Positions 29,778-39,536 of a stretch of DNA of 64,000 nt are shown here, piece by piece. The stretch covers positions 3,488,001 through 3,552,000 of the forward strand of contig NZ_CP071139.1 of the NCBI RefSeq assembly GCF_017639205.1, in the 5' to 3' direction. Under the pieces are notes generated by a model. The model did no database searches. It was not told where the DNA came from and worked only from the letters and a program-made list of their open reading frames with translations. Numbering within the stretch: the stretch's first letter is position 1; each line of letters begins with the position of its first letter. Source of the DNA: Streptomyces nojiriensis. GTDB lineage: Bacteria > Actinomycetota > Actinomycetes > Streptomycetales > Streptomycetaceae. A program made the position numbers and the translations under genes.

Positions 29778-31184
29778 GTGGCGATCACATCACGCGCGCC
29801 CGCGCCCGGGGGTGGTACTTCCGTGCTGCCCTCCGGGCCGACGGCGCCACCGCCCGACGGGCCGCCCGGGCGGACCGCCTGGGCCGAGGGCGTGGAGCGG
29901 CTGCGCGAGGCGGCGACCACCGAGCCGGGCCGGCTGCGGATCATCGGCGCGGTACTGGCCGCCCTGATCGTGCTGTTCGGCACGGTGAGCGTCTGGGAGA
30001 TCTCCGACCGGGCCTCGGCCGCCGACGACGTGGTGGGCCGCAGCCAGCCGCTGAGCGCGGAGGCGGCGAGCATCTACCGCTCCCTGGCGGACGCCGACAC
30101 GACCTCCTCCAGCGGGTTCCTGCTGGGGGCCCAGGAGCCGCGTGAGGTCCGCCAGCGGTACGAGAAGGACATCGCCAACGCCTCCAAGCTGCTGGTGAGC
30201 GCGGCCGCCAACACCGGCGGCAACGAGGACTCCCGCCGGCAGATCACCGTGCTGAGCGAGCAGCTCCCGCGCTACACCGGCCTGATCGAGCAGGCCCGGG
30301 CCACCAACCGGCAGGGCCTGCCGCTGGGCGGCGCCTACCTCCGCTACGCCAACGAGCAGATGACCACCCAGCTGCTGCCCGCCGCCCAGCGGCTGTACGA
30401 GTCGGAGACCAAGCGGCTCTACACGGACCACGACGACGCCCGGTCCTGGCCGCTGGCCTCGATCGGTCTGGGCCTGCTCGCCGTCGGCGCCCTCGTCTGG
30501 GCGCAGCGGCGCAACTACCGGCACACGAACCGGGTCCTCAACCACGGACTGGTGGCCGCGACGGCCGCGTCGGTGGTCGTACTGCTGTGGCTGGCCGTGG
30601 GGCACACGGTGGCGCGGGCCTCGCTGAGCGAGGCCCGGGCGGACGGGCAGGAGTCGATGAAGGTGCTCAACGACGCGCGGATCGCCTCCCTGCAGGCGCG
30701 GGCCGGGGAGAACCTGACGCTGATCGCGCGGGGCGCCGTACTGGCCGAGGACAAGAAGTCCGACAAGTACGACGTGGACTTCACGAACAACATGAAGCAG
30801 CTGGACGCCGGGCTGGCGACCGCGCTGCGGCTCGCCGACGACGCGGCCGGCCGGGACCCCGTCAGCCGGGCGGCGGACGGCGTGAAGCAGTGGAAGCAGC
30901 GGCACACGGCGGCCCGGGAGGCGGACTTGAAGGGGGACTACGAGGCCGCGCTGCCCCAGGTCGTCGGGGACGAGAAGCACAAGGAGAGCAGCGGCGCCGC
31001 CTTCGACACGGTGGACGCCTCCCTGGAACAGGCCGTCGCCCACGAGCAGCGGGAGTTCACCCGGTCCGCCCAGGACGGGGTCGGCGCGCTGGGCGGGCTG
31101 GTGACAGGGGCCGCGACCCTGGCGGTCATCGGTGCGGCAGCGGCTCTGCTCGGCATCGGGCGCAGGCTTTCGGAGTACAGGTGA
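29778..31184 (+). CDS. glnX: GlnX-like four-helix membrane protein
   Basis: The 468-residue protein has membrane segments near residues 54-73, 225-243, 256-277 and 440-462, with two extracytoplasmic helical domains between helices 1-2 and 3-4, a chemoreceptor-like layout. The N-terminal 45 residues are Pro/Gly-rich and cytoplasmic. In mycobacteria and corynebacteria, GlnX links the amino-acid-binding GlnH to kinase PknG, and the same order (glnX, glnH, then pknG) is found here with one extra gene. GTG 29778 follows GGGGGAGG. It overlaps glnH. Sequence similarity to mycobacterial GlnX was not tested. Confidence 0.75.
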   Translation: MAITSRAPAPGGGTSVLPSGPTAPPPDGPPGRTAWAEGVERLREAATTEPGRLRIIGAVLAALIVLFGTVSVWEISDRASAADDVVGRSQPLSAEAASIYRSLADADTTSSSGFLLGAQEPREVRQRYEKDIANASKLLVSAAANTGGNEDSRRQITVLSEQLPRYTGLIEQARATNRQGLPLGGAYLRYANEQMTTQLLPAAQRLYESETKRLYTDHDDARSWPLASIGLGLLAVGALVWAQRRNYRHTNRVLNHGLVAATAASVVVLLWLAVGHTVARASLSEARADGQESMKVLNDARIASLQARAGENLTLIARGAVLAEDKKSDKYDVDFTNNMKQLDAGLATALRLADDAAGRDPVSRAADGVKQWKQRHTAAREADLKGDYEAALPQVVGDEKHKESSGAAFDTVDASLEQAVAHEQREFTRSAQDGVGALGGLVTGAATLAVIGAAAALLGIGRRLSEYR

Positions 31185-32305
31185 GCGCGATGCGGATACG
31201 AGCGAGGCGGGCCGCCGAAGGTCACGAGAACCACGGGAACGACGAAGCCCGGGAGAGCCGGCCGGGCCGGGCCGGGCGGGCGGCGACCGCCGGCGCGGCG
31301 TCCGGCATCCGCCGCGCCGCGAGCCGGCTGCGCGGCTGGGGCGGGGTGAGCGCGATGGCCGTCGCCTGCGCGACGACCGCCGCCGTCGCCCTGCTGCCGC
31401 TGGCCCACGCGACGCCCGACACCGGCCGGCCGGCGGTCCACCGGCCCGCGTCCATGGCGGCGGCCCCGGCCGCGCCCTGGGCCCTCACCGACACCTGCCA
31501 GGATCCCGAGGCCAGCCTGCGCCCCTCCGATGTCGACGGGGCGACCATCGCGCGGATCAAGGCGGCCGGCAAGCTCGTCGCCGGCGTGGACCAGAACAGC
31601 TTCCGCTGGGGCTACCGCAACCAGACCGCCGAGGGCAGCCGTCTCGACGGCTTCGACATCGACCTGGTCAAGGCCATCGCCAAGGACATCCTCGGCGACG
31701 AGAACGCGGTCATCTACCGGGCCATCCCGACCAGTCAGCGCATCCCCGCCCTCCAGGAGGGACGCGTCGACATCGTCGTGCGGACCATGACCATCAACTG
31801 CAAGCGGCTGGAGGACGTCGCCTTCTCGACGGCCTACTTCGAGGCCGGACAGCAGGTCCTGGCCCCCAAGGGCTCGCCGATCACCGGGTACGACCCCTCG
31901 CTGAAGGACCGGCGGATCTGTTTCGCGGCCGGTTCCACGGCGGAGGCGGCCCTGAAGGCCCAGTCGTACGGCTCGGTGCCGGTCACCGTCGCCAACCAGC
32001 TGGACTGCCTGGTCCGGCTGCAGCTGGGCGAGGTCGACGGCATCATCACGGACAACGCCCTCGCGGCCGGTCAGGCCGCCCAGGACCCCTCGGTGCAGCT
32101 GGTGGGCTCGCCCTTCACCCGCGAGTTCTACGGGGTGGCGATGAACAAGGACGCGTCGGACCTGGTCCGCCGGGTCAACAAGGTGCTGGAGAACTACCGC
32201 GCGGGCGGCGGCGACAGCCCCTGGATGAAGGCGTACCTCAAGCACCTGCAGCCCGTGCTGCCCGGCGTGACGGCACCCCCCGCACCCAAGTACCGGGACG
32301 GCTGA
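31181..32305 (+). CDS. glnH: GlnH-like amino-acid-binding protein
   Basis: The 374-residue protein is a family 3 solute-binding protein (GVDQNSFRWGY, DIDLVKAIAKD, GFDIDL) predicted to bind glutamate, aspartate or glutamine. No importer genes accompany it, in line with a sensing role. GTG 31181 overlaps the glnX stop as GTGA and follows GGAG; ATG 31190 is an alternative. A basic, probably cytoplasmic segment of about 50 residues precedes the hydrophobic stretch at about 55-75. The latter has no lipobox, so the protein may be anchored by an uncleaved helix or released, unlike the lipoprotein of mycobacteria. Confidence 0.8.
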   Translation: MSAMRIRARRAAEGHENHGNDEARESRPGRAGRAATAGAASGIRRAASRLRGWGGVSAMAVACATTAAVALLPLAHATPDTGRPAVHRPASMAAAPAAPWALTDTCQDPEASLRPSDVDGATIARIKAAGKLVAGVDQNSFRWGYRNQTAEGSRLDGFDIDLVKAIAKDILGDENAVIYRAIPTSQRIPALQEGRVDIVVRTMTINCKRLEDVAFSTAYFEAGQQVLAPKGSPITGYDPSLKDRRICFAAGSTAEAALKAQSYGSVPVTVANQLDCLVRLQLGEVDGIITDNALAAGQAAQDPSVQLVGSPFTREFYGVAMNKDASDLVRRVNKVLENYRAGGGDSPWMKAYLKHLQPVLPGVTAPPAPKYRDG

Positions 32306-32310
32306 GGCCC

Positions 32311-33717
32311 GTGACGGTTTCGGACACGGGACCGGACGCGGGGCAGGATACGAGGACGCACACGGAGGCGGCGGAAGCGGAGGCACAGTCGGTGGAGGCG
32401 GGGTCTGCAGTGATGGACCGGGACGACGTCGACCGTGCCCTGGCCCGGCTGGGCGCGGAGCACGAGGCCGTCGAGACCTCGCTGCTCGCCCTGCAGGACC
32501 ATGCCGGGCGCCGGCTGCTGGAGGGCGCCGCGCTGAGCGGGACCACCAAGGAGCGGTGGACGGCCGCCGACGCGGACATCACCCGGCTGTGGACGTACTT
32601 CGACGCCTACAGCGGGGCCCTGGCCGCCGCCCGGGAGGTACGGGAGCGGCGCCGCTGGCCGAACCGCGAGGACCTGGTCGAGCTGACCGAGCGGCTGCGC
32701 GGGCCGGGAGTGCTGATCGCCGGGGCCGCCGCCGAGGGCGCCGCGCTGGCCGAGCGGCTCTCGCTCGCCGAGCTGGTGGCCCGGATGAACGGCCTGTACG
32801 CGCGCTCGCTGGACGTGGTGGTCGCCGCCGACGCCGTGTGGTCGGCGCTGCCCGCCCGGATCGACCTGCTCGCCGCCGAGTTGCACCGCACCCGCTCGCT
32901 GGCCCACTCGGTGGGCGTGCGGCCGGGCGAGCACCCTTCCGGCGACGACCTGGAGGACATCACCGCCGAGCTGACGGAGCTGCGCACGCGGGTGATCGCG
33001 GATCCGCTGGCCTTCTGGCTGCCGGCGACGGGCAGTTCCGCGCCCGGCGGCGGCCGGCCGGACACCGGGCGCTACGACCGGGCCGCGCTCGCGCTGGAGG
33101 ACGTACGCCGCGAGATCGAGGCGGTGCTCGACGTGCGGCAGGACGCCGAGCAGCGGCTGATCGCCCTGCGGGACGTGCTCTCGCGGGCCGACCGGACCCT
33201 GGCGGAGGCGCGGACCGCGCGCGGCGAGGTGCTGGCGAAGATCGCCGCGTCCGAGGTGCCCGCGGTGAGCGGCCCGCCCACGGTGCTCCAGGAGCAGCTA
33301 GCCGCGGCGGCCGAGCACCGGCGCCAGGCCCGCTGGCACCGGCTCTCGCCCCTGCTGGAATCGCTGGAGGAGCGCGCCGAGGAGGAACTCCGGCGGGCCC
33401 GTGAATCGTTGACCGCCGTGACGGCGCCACTGGCCGTACGGGCCGAGTTGCGCGGGCGGCTGGACGCGTACAAGGCGAAGGTGGCCCGTCACGGGATGGC
33501 GGAGGACCCCCTGCTGATCGAGCGGTACGACGCCGCCCGGCGGATGCTGTGGAGCGCGCCCTGCGACCTGCGGGCCGCCGAGCAGGCCGTCCTGCGCTAC
33601 CAGCGGGCGACGGCGGAGTCACTGCTGCCGCCCCAGGACCGGCCCGAGCAACCCCGACACGAGCAACCACGACACGAGGAACAGCGGCCCGACGGGCCGG
33701 GGGAGGAAGACGCATGA
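32311..33717 (+). CDS. Helical/coiled-coil protein of unknown function in the PknG operon
   Basis: The 468-residue protein has no signal peptide or membrane helix. It is rich in Ala, Arg, Glu and Leu with long heptad-like stretches (about residues 30-240 and 270-430), so it is probably mostly helical. The C-terminus is a charged, low-complexity tail with three near-identical QPRHEQ-type units. GTG 32311 is 5 bp after glnH; ATG 32413 is a less likely alternative. Its end overlaps pknG as ATGA. Sitting between the sensor and the kinase, it may be an adaptor; that is inference. I do not recognise the family. Confidence 0.75.
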   Translation: MTVSDTGPDAGQDTRTHTEAAEAEAQSVEAGSAVMDRDDVDRALARLGAEHEAVETSLLALQDHAGRRLLEGAALSGTTKERWTAADADITRLWTYFDAYSGALAAAREVRERRRWPNREDLVELTERLRGPGVLIAGAAAEGAALAERLSLAELVARMNGLYARSLDVVVAADAVWSALPARIDLLAAELHRTRSLAHSVGVRPGEHPSGDDLEDITAELTELRTRVIADPLAFWLPATGSSAPGGGRPDTGRYDRAALALEDVRREIEAVLDVRQDAEQRLIALRDVLSRADRTLAEARTARGEVLAKIAASEVPAVSGPPTVLQEQLAAAAEHRRQARWHRLSPLLESLEERAEEELRRARESLTAVTAPLAVRAELRGRLDAYKAKVARHGMAEDPLLIERYDAARRMLWSAPCDLRAAEQAVLRYQRATAESLLPPQDRPEQPRHEQPRHEEQRPDGPGEEDA

Positions 33718-36563
33718 GCCTGATCGGAACCGCGTGCGTTCGTCCCGACTGTCCCGGGGCGTACGAGGACATGGGCGGCGGCGAGGTCTACTGCGACACG
33801 TGCGGGCTGGCGCCGATCGGCTCGATCGCGGCGGGCGCGGACGAGCTGGTGTCGCCGCCGACGGGGATGACGAGCGCGGCCCGGGGCTCCCTGGGCTCCG
33901 GCGGGTCCCGCGGCTCGATGGGCTCGCAGGGCTCCCACGGCTCGGCGCGGTCCTCGGCCTCGGCGCGCTCCTCCCGGTCCTCCTCCTCGCGCCGCTCGGT
34001 GTCCGGGCGGCTGTCGCGCTCGGTGTCGGGGACGGCGTCCACCCGTTCGGTGTCGGTGCGCAGTTCGGGCTCGGCGGCCTCGGGCCGCAGCCGGCTGGGT
34101 GCCGGGCTGGTCAACGTGCCGGAAGTGCCGCGTCCGAATCCCTCGACCGCGGTCCTGGAGAACCCGGAGGTGCCGGAGCGAAAGCGGTTCTGCTCGCGCT
34201 CCGACTGCGGGGCCCCGGTGGGCCGCTCCCGGGGCGACCGGCCGGGCCGGACGGAAGGGTTCTGCACCAAGTGCGGGCACCCGTACTCCTTCGTGCCCAA
34301 GCTGCGCACCGGTGATGTGGTGCGCGGCCAGTACGAGGTGCTGGGCTGCCTCGCGCACGGCGGCCTCGGCTGGGTGTACCTGGCCGTGGACCGGGCGGTC
34401 GCGGACCGCTGGGTGGTGCTCAAGGGCCTGCTGGACACGGGCGACCAGGACGCGATGGAGGCCGCGATCTCGGAGCGGCGCTTCCTCGCGGAGATCGAGC
34501 ACTCCAACATCGTGCGGATCTACAACTTCGTGGAGCACCTGGACCAGCGGACCGGTTCGCTGGACGGGTACATCGTCATGGAGTACGTCGGCGGCAAATC
34601 GCTGAAGGAGATCGCGAACGAGCGGCGCCGGCCGGACGGGCGGCGCGACCCGCTGCCGGTGGAACAGGCCTGCGCCTACGGCATCGAGGCGCTGGAGGCG
34701 CTCGGACACCTGCACAGCAGGAACCTCCTGTACTGCGACTTCAAGGTCGACAACGCGATCCAGCAGCAGGACCAGCTGAAGCTGATCGACATGGGCGCGG
34801 TACGGCGGATGGACGACACCGAGTCGGCCATCTACGGCACGGTGGGCTACCAGGCCCCCGAGGTCGCGGAGCTGGGCCCCTCGGTCGCCTCCGACCTCTA
34901 CACGGTGGCACGGACGCTGGCCGTGCTGACCTTCGACTTCCAGGGCTACACCAATGTGTTCGTGGATTCGCTGCCGGATCCCGAGCACATCGAGGTGTTC
35001 CGGCGGTACGAGTCCTTCTACCGGCTGCTGGTCCGGGCCACCGACCCGGACCCGGGGCGGCGGTTCTCGTCGGCGCAGGAGATGGCGGACCAGCTGACGG
35101 GCGTGCTGCGGGAGGTGGTCGCCCTGCAGACGGGTCGGCCGCGGCCGCAGCTGTCCACCCTCTTCGGCCCGGAGCTGCGGGTTCCGGACACCCGGCTGTT
35201 CGCCGACGCGGCCGACACCGCCGTCTCCCGGCTGGGCTACCGGCCGATCGCCTCGCGGCGGGGCGGCGGACTGTTCGGGCTCGCCGGCCGCGGCCGGGGT
35301 GTGGCCGGAGCGCACGCGGCCGGAGCGCACGCGCCCGGCGGCGCCGCCGTGGCCGGGGCGACGGCCGCCGGGGCGCTCGGCCCGCGGGGCCGTACACCTG
35401 CCGGTGGGACCCCGCCCGGCGGCACGCCCGTGCCCGGGGCGGCCGGCGGCGGCGTGCCGGGTCCGTGGGGACCCGCGACCGGCGTTTCGGGGGCGGGCAC
35501 GGCCGGGCTCGGGACCACCGCCACGCATGTGACGGGTGCGCCGGTGCCGGGTCCGCGACCCGCGCCGTCCGGCGAGGTCCAGCGCGCGGGGGCCGCACCG
35601 GTACCCGTACTCCTGTCCCCGGAGCCGGCCTCCGCGAGAGCGACGCCGCTCGACGCGCGCGACAGCGCGCTGGCCCTGCCCGTACCGCTGGTGGACGCGG
35701 CCGACCCGAACGTCGGTTTCCTGACGGGTCTGCTGGCCTCCGCGCCGGGCGACCTGCTGGGCGCACTGAGCGCGGCGCCGGCCGACTCGGCCGAGTTGCG
35801 GCTGCGGGAGCTGCGGGCCCGCCTGGAGCTGGGCGAGCTGCCCGAGGCCGGGCACACCCTGGCGGACCTGGAGGCCCGGCATCCGGACGACTGGCGGGTG
35901 GTGTGGGCCCGCGGCATCGCCTCGCTGGCCACCGGTGACGACGAGATAGCGGCCCTGTCCTTCGACGCGATCTACGACGCCTTCCCGGGCGAGCCCGCGC
36001 CGAAGCTGGCCCTCGGGCTGTGCGCGGAGGTGCTGGGCCAACTGGACAACGCCGCCGAGTACTACCGCCTCGTGTGGATCACCGACCCGGGGTTCGTGAG
36101 CGCGGCCTTCGGGCTGGCCCGCGTCCAACTGGCCACCGGGGACCGGGACGCGGCCGTGCGCACGCTGGAATCCGTACCGGAGTCGTCCATCCACTACACC
36201 GCCGCGCGGGTGGCGGCCGTACGCGCACGTCTGCGCGACCGGTCCCCTCAGGAGCCGCTGTTGGCCGACCTGGCGGCCGCCGCGGACCAGGTGGAGGCCT
36301 TGCGGCGGTTCGGACTGGACCCGGAGCGGCAGGAGCGGCTCGCGACGGAGGTTCTGGGCTCGGCCCTGGACTGGGTACTGTCGGGTGGTCGGGGTTCCGA
36401 CCCCGGCCGGACCTCGCTGCTCGGCAGTCAACTGGACGAGCGGGGCCTGCGCTTCGGACTGGAGCGCTCGTACCGCGTCCTCGCACGGCTGGCGCGGCGT
36501 GGCGAGGAGAGGATCGAACTGGTGGAGCGGGCAAACCGTTTCCGTCCCCGGACGTGGGTGTGA
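33714..36563 (+). CDS. pknG: PknG-type serine/threonine protein kinase
   Basis: The 949-residue cytoplasmic kinase begins with a zinc ribbon (Cys8, Cys13, Cys27, Cys30), then a Ser/Arg-rich linker and a second, rubredoxin-like Cys set (CSRSDC and CTKC) just before the kinase domain, as in PknG. The Gly loop is AHGGLGWVY, the catalytic Asp342 is in CDFKVDN instead of HRD, and the metal Asp is in IDMGA instead of DFG, both PknG-like. A Gly/Ala/Pro-rich linker and TPR-like helices fill the C-terminus. It is longer than the 750 residues of M. tuberculosis PknG. ATG 33714 overlaps the upstream gene by 4 bp. Confidence 0.9.
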   Translation: MSLIGTACVRPDCPGAYEDMGGGEVYCDTCGLAPIGSIAAGADELVSPPTGMTSAARGSLGSGGSRGSMGSQGSHGSARSSASARSSRSSSSRRSVSGRLSRSVSGTASTRSVSVRSSGSAASGRSRLGAGLVNVPEVPRPNPSTAVLENPEVPERKRFCSRSDCGAPVGRSRGDRPGRTEGFCTKCGHPYSFVPKLRTGDVVRGQYEVLGCLAHGGLGWVYLAVDRAVADRWVVLKGLLDTGDQDAMEAAISERRFLAEIEHSNIVRIYNFVEHLDQRTGSLDGYIVMEYVGGKSLKEIANERRRPDGRRDPLPVEQACAYGIEALEALGHLHSRNLLYCDFKVDNAIQQQDQLKLIDMGAVRRMDDTESAIYGTVGYQAPEVAELGPSVASDLYTVARTLAVLTFDFQGYTNVFVDSLPDPEHIEVFRRYESFYRLLVRATDPDPGRRFSSAQEMADQLTGVLREVVALQTGRPRPQLSTLFGPELRVPDTRLFADAADTAVSRLGYRPIASRRGGGLFGLAGRGRGVAGAHAAGAHAPGGAAVAGATAAGALGPRGRTPAGGTPPGGTPVPGAAGGGVPGPWGPATGVSGAGTAGLGTTATHVTGAPVPGPRPAPSGEVQRAGAAPVPVLLSPEPASARATPLDARDSALALPVPLVDAADPNVGFLTGLLASAPGDLLGALSAAPADSAELRLRELRARLELGELPEAGHTLADLEARHPDDWRVVWARGIASLATGDDEIAALSFDAIYDAFPGEPAPKLALGLCAEVLGQLDNAAEYYRLVWITDPGFVSAAFGLARVQLATGDRDAAVRTLESVPESSIHYTAARVAAVRARLRDRSPQEPLLADLAAAADQVEALRRFGLDPERQERLATEVLGSALDWVLSGGRGSDPGRTSLLGSQLDERGLRFGLERSYRVLARLARRGEERIELVERANRFRPRTWV

Positions 36564-36566
36564 GTG

Positions 36567-38096
36567 ATGTCGATGCATCGGCTGTCGGGCTGCCCCAGCT
36601 GCGCGGAACCCCTGGAGGAGGGTGACCGTTTCTGCGGCGTCTGCGGCTACGCCGTGAGCGCTCCTCCCCCGGCCGCCGTGGACCACCCGACCATCCCTAT
36701 CCCACCGGCACCACCGGCGCCGCCGGCACCACCGGCGCCATCGGCCCGGCCGGCCGCCGCGGGCGCCGCGGCGGGCGGTTACGGGAGCCCGGCCCCCGGT
36801 GTCCCGCACGCCGCCGCCGAGCCCGCCCCCGGCTGGGGCAGCGTGGCCGCGGCCGCGCCCACGCTGGTCGACGAGCCGGCCGCCTGGACCGCCACCCCGG
36901 CGGAACCGGATCCGGAACCGGAGCCTCGGCAGGGCCCGGCCGGGGTCACCTACGCGGCCTCCGGCCACGGGAACCCGTACGGCACCGGCACCCCGCCGGA
37001 AGGCACCCCGTGGGGCGCGGCGGAGCACCCGTACGGCGCCGCGGACGGCCCCGAGACCCGCCACGACCGGCCCGGGGAGGACCCCGGCACTCCCGCGGAG
37101 GGGGCGCCCTGGGGCCCGGGCGAAGCCCCGTACGAGAATCCGCCCCTGCCCGGCGGTGCGGCCGGCGGGAAGACCTGCGTCGCCTGCCGTGCCGGGCACG
37201 TCGACACCGACGGGTACTGCGAGCACTGCGGGCACGCGCAGCCCCGCGAGCGCGACCACATCGAGGAAGAGCTCGGGAGCGTCGCCGCCGTCACCGACCG
37301 GGGACTGCGCCACCACCGCAACGAGGACTCGTTCGCCGTGTCGGCCACCGCCCTGCCCGACGGCTCCGCCACCACCGTGGCCATCGTCTGCGACGGCGTC
37401 TCCTCCGCCAGCCGACCCGACGAGGCGTCGGCCGCCGCGGCCGTCGCCGCCAACGAGTCGCTGCTCGAAGCGCTCCCGCGCGGCGCCCACCCCCAGGAGG
37501 CCATGCACGAGGCGATCCTGGCCGCCGCCGCAGCAGTCAACGCCCTGGCCCCGGAGACCCCGGGCGCGCAGAACGCCCCCGCCTGCACCCTGGTCGGCGC
37601 CGTCGTCGGCGGCGGCCTGCTGACCATCGGCTGGGTGGGCGACAGCCGGGCCTACTGGGTCCCCGACGACCGCGCCGCCCTGCCCCGCCGCCTCACCGAG
37701 GACGACTCCTGGGCCGCCCAGATGGTCGCCGCCGGTCTGATGGGCGAGGCCGAGGCCTACGCGGACGTCCGCGCGCACGCCATCACCGGCTGGCTGGGGG
37801 CCGACGCGTACGACCTCGACCCGCACACCGCGACCTTCAAGCCCGACCACCCCGGTGTGGTGGTGGTCTGCACCGACGGACTGTGGAACTACGCGGAATC
37901 CGCGCGGGAGATGGCCCAGGTGGTACCCGCCGACGCCGCGACCCGCCCGCTGCACAGCGCCCAGGTACTGGTGGGGTACGCACTCGACGGCGGCGGCCAC
38001 GACAACGTCACCGTGGCGGTGGTGCCGTTCGCCATGCACCCCGAGCAGGAACCGGGACCGGATGCGGAGCCGGGCCCGGCGGCAGGACCGGAATAG
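36567..38096 (+). CDS. PP2C-family protein phosphatase with two zinc ribbons
   Basis: The 509-residue protein has an N-terminal zinc ribbon (CPSC and CGVC), a Pro/Ala/Gly-rich linker of about 160 residues, a second ribbon (CVAC and CEHC) and a C-terminal PP2C domain. The metal-binding signatures are intact: NEDSF, VCDGVSS, GWVGDSR, CTDGLW and GHDNVT. It should remove phosphate from Ser/Thr, plausibly opposing PknG, encoded immediately upstream. Starts at 36564 (GTG), 36567 and 36573 are all possible; 36567 is a compromise. Target is inferred from context. Confidence 0.9.
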   Translation: MSMHRLSGCPSCAEPLEEGDRFCGVCGYAVSAPPPAAVDHPTIPIPPAPPAPPAPPAPSARPAAAGAAAGGYGSPAPGVPHAAAEPAPGWGSVAAAAPTLVDEPAAWTATPAEPDPEPEPRQGPAGVTYAASGHGNPYGTGTPPEGTPWGAAEHPYGAADGPETRHDRPGEDPGTPAEGAPWGPGEAPYENPPLPGGAAGGKTCVACRAGHVDTDGYCEHCGHAQPRERDHIEEELGSVAAVTDRGLRHHRNEDSFAVSATALPDGSATTVAIVCDGVSSASRPDEASAAAAVAANESLLEALPRGAHPQEAMHEAILAAAAAVNALAPETPGAQNAPACTLVGAVVGGGLLTIGWVGDSRAYWVPDDRAALPRRLTEDDSWAAQMVAAGLMGEAEAYADVRAHAITGWLGADAYDLDPHTATFKPDHPGVVVVCTDGLWNYAESAREMAQVVPADAATRPLHSAQVLVGYALDGGGHDNVTVAVVPFAMHPEQEPGPDAEPGPAAGPE

Positions 38097-38156
38097 GAAG
38101 TGGAAGCGCGCCCGCAGGTCTGACCCGCCTGCCCGAGCCCCCTAGGAGTCCAACCG

Positions 38157-39491
38157 ATGGCGAATTTCGCCAAGCCGATTGCCCCACGGTTCAGCGTGGA
38201 GGTGTACCAGAACGAGTTTCTCCCCGAGGGCGGACGGGACGTCCACGCCATCGTCACGGTCACCGCCACCGGCGGTGCCACCGCCACGCGCACGCCGGTC
38301 GCCGACAGCACGGCGGCCGTGGTGCTCATGGTCGACTGCTCGGGGTCCATGGAGTACCCGCCGGAGAAAATGCGCGGCGCCCGTGAGGCCACGGCTGCCG
38401 CCATCGACACCCTGCGCGACGGCACCGCCTTCGCCGTGGTCGCCGGTACGCACGTGGCCAAGGAGGTCTACCCCGGCCAGGGCCGCCTCGCGGTCGCGGA
38501 CGCGACCACCCGCGCCCAGGCCAAGGAGGCCCTGCGCGGGCTGAGCTCCGGCGGCGGCACCGCCATCGGCACCTGGCTGCGCCTCGCCGACGGCCTGCTG
38601 CGCGGCTCCACCGCCGCCATACGGCACGGTGTCCTGCTCACCGACGGCCGCAACGAGCACGAGGAGCCGGCCGTGCTCCGCGCCACCCTCGACGCGTGCG
38701 CGGGCCGCTTCACCTGCGACGCCCGCGGGGTGGGCACCGACTGGGACGTCAAGGAGGTCACCGGGATCGCGCACGCCCTGCTCGGCTCCGCCGACATCGT
38801 GGCCGACCCGGCCCACCTCGCCGAGGACTTCACGCGCATGATGGAGAACGTCATGGGCAAGGAGGTCGCGGACGTCGCCCTGCGCCTGTGGACCCCGGTC
38901 GGCGTGGAGATCCAGTACGTCAAGCAGGTGGCTCCCGTCCTCCAGGACCTGACCGACCGCCGCACCGAGGCGGGCCCGCGGGCCGGCGACTACCCGACCG
39001 GGTCGTGGGGCGACGAGTCCCGCGAGTACCACGTGTGCGTCCGCGTCCCGACGGCCACCGTGGGCCAGGAGATGCTCGCCGCCCGCGCCACGCTCGTACT
39101 GCCCGCCACGGGGGGCGGGCCGGACGAGAAGCCGACCGTCCTGGCCCAGGGCCTGGTGCGCGCGGTGTGGACGAACGATCTGGCGGCGTCCACCGCCATC
39201 AACGCCCAGGTCGCCCACTACACCGGACAGGCGGAGTTGGCGGAGGCTATCCAGCAGGGCCTGGAAGCCCGCAAAATGGGCGATGTGGGGGGTGCCACGG
39301 CCAAGCTGGGGCGTGCGGTACAACTGGCGAGTTCCTCCGGAAACGCCGACACAGCACGACTCCTGGCGAAGGTGGTGGATGTGGTGGACGCGGTGGCGGG
39401 TACTGTGCGGCTGAAAGCGAAGGTCGCCGATGCCGACGAGATGACTCTTGACACGCGTTCGACGCAGACCGTCCGAGTGAAGAAGACCTGA
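38157..39491 (+). CDS. von Willebrand factor type A domain protein
   Basis: The 444-residue protein has no signal peptide. The VWA domain (about residues 45-215) has an intact metal site: VDCSGSM near residue 58, a later Thr in GGGTAIG and Asp in LTDGRNEH. A beta-rich region and a C-terminal helical part follow. VWA domains with an intact site bind partner proteins through a metal ion. ATG 38157 follows AGGAG. Location between the phosphatase and the FHA gene suggests a scaffold or effector of the kinase-phosphatase pair. Confidence 0.88.
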   Translation: MANFAKPIAPRFSVEVYQNEFLPEGGRDVHAIVTVTATGGATATRTPVADSTAAVVLMVDCSGSMEYPPEKMRGAREATAAAIDTLRDGTAFAVVAGTHVAKEVYPGQGRLAVADATTRAQAKEALRGLSSGGGTAIGTWLRLADGLLRGSTAAIRHGVLLTDGRNEHEEPAVLRATLDACAGRFTCDARGVGTDWDVKEVTGIAHALLGSADIVADPAHLAEDFTRMMENVMGKEVADVALRLWTPVGVEIQYVKQVAPVLQDLTDRRTEAGPRAGDYPTGSWGDESREYHVCVRVPTATVGQEMLAARATLVLPATGGGPDEKPTVLAQGLVRAVWTNDLAASTAINAQVAHYTGQAELAEAIQQGLEARKMGDVGGATAKLGRAVQLASSSGNADTARLLAKVVDVVDAVAGTVRLKAKVADADEMTLDTRSTQTVRVKKT

Positions 39492-39536
39492 GAACCTGAC
39501 GTGATGACGCAGGGAGAAGAAGGGGGAAGCGCCGCC

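Noticed and set aside
33597..38039. 1480-codon minus-strand open frame
   Set aside because: It is antisense to pknG and the PP2C gene, rich in Arg/Gly/Val with no domain, and has the composition expected from the opposite strand of high-GC coding sequence.
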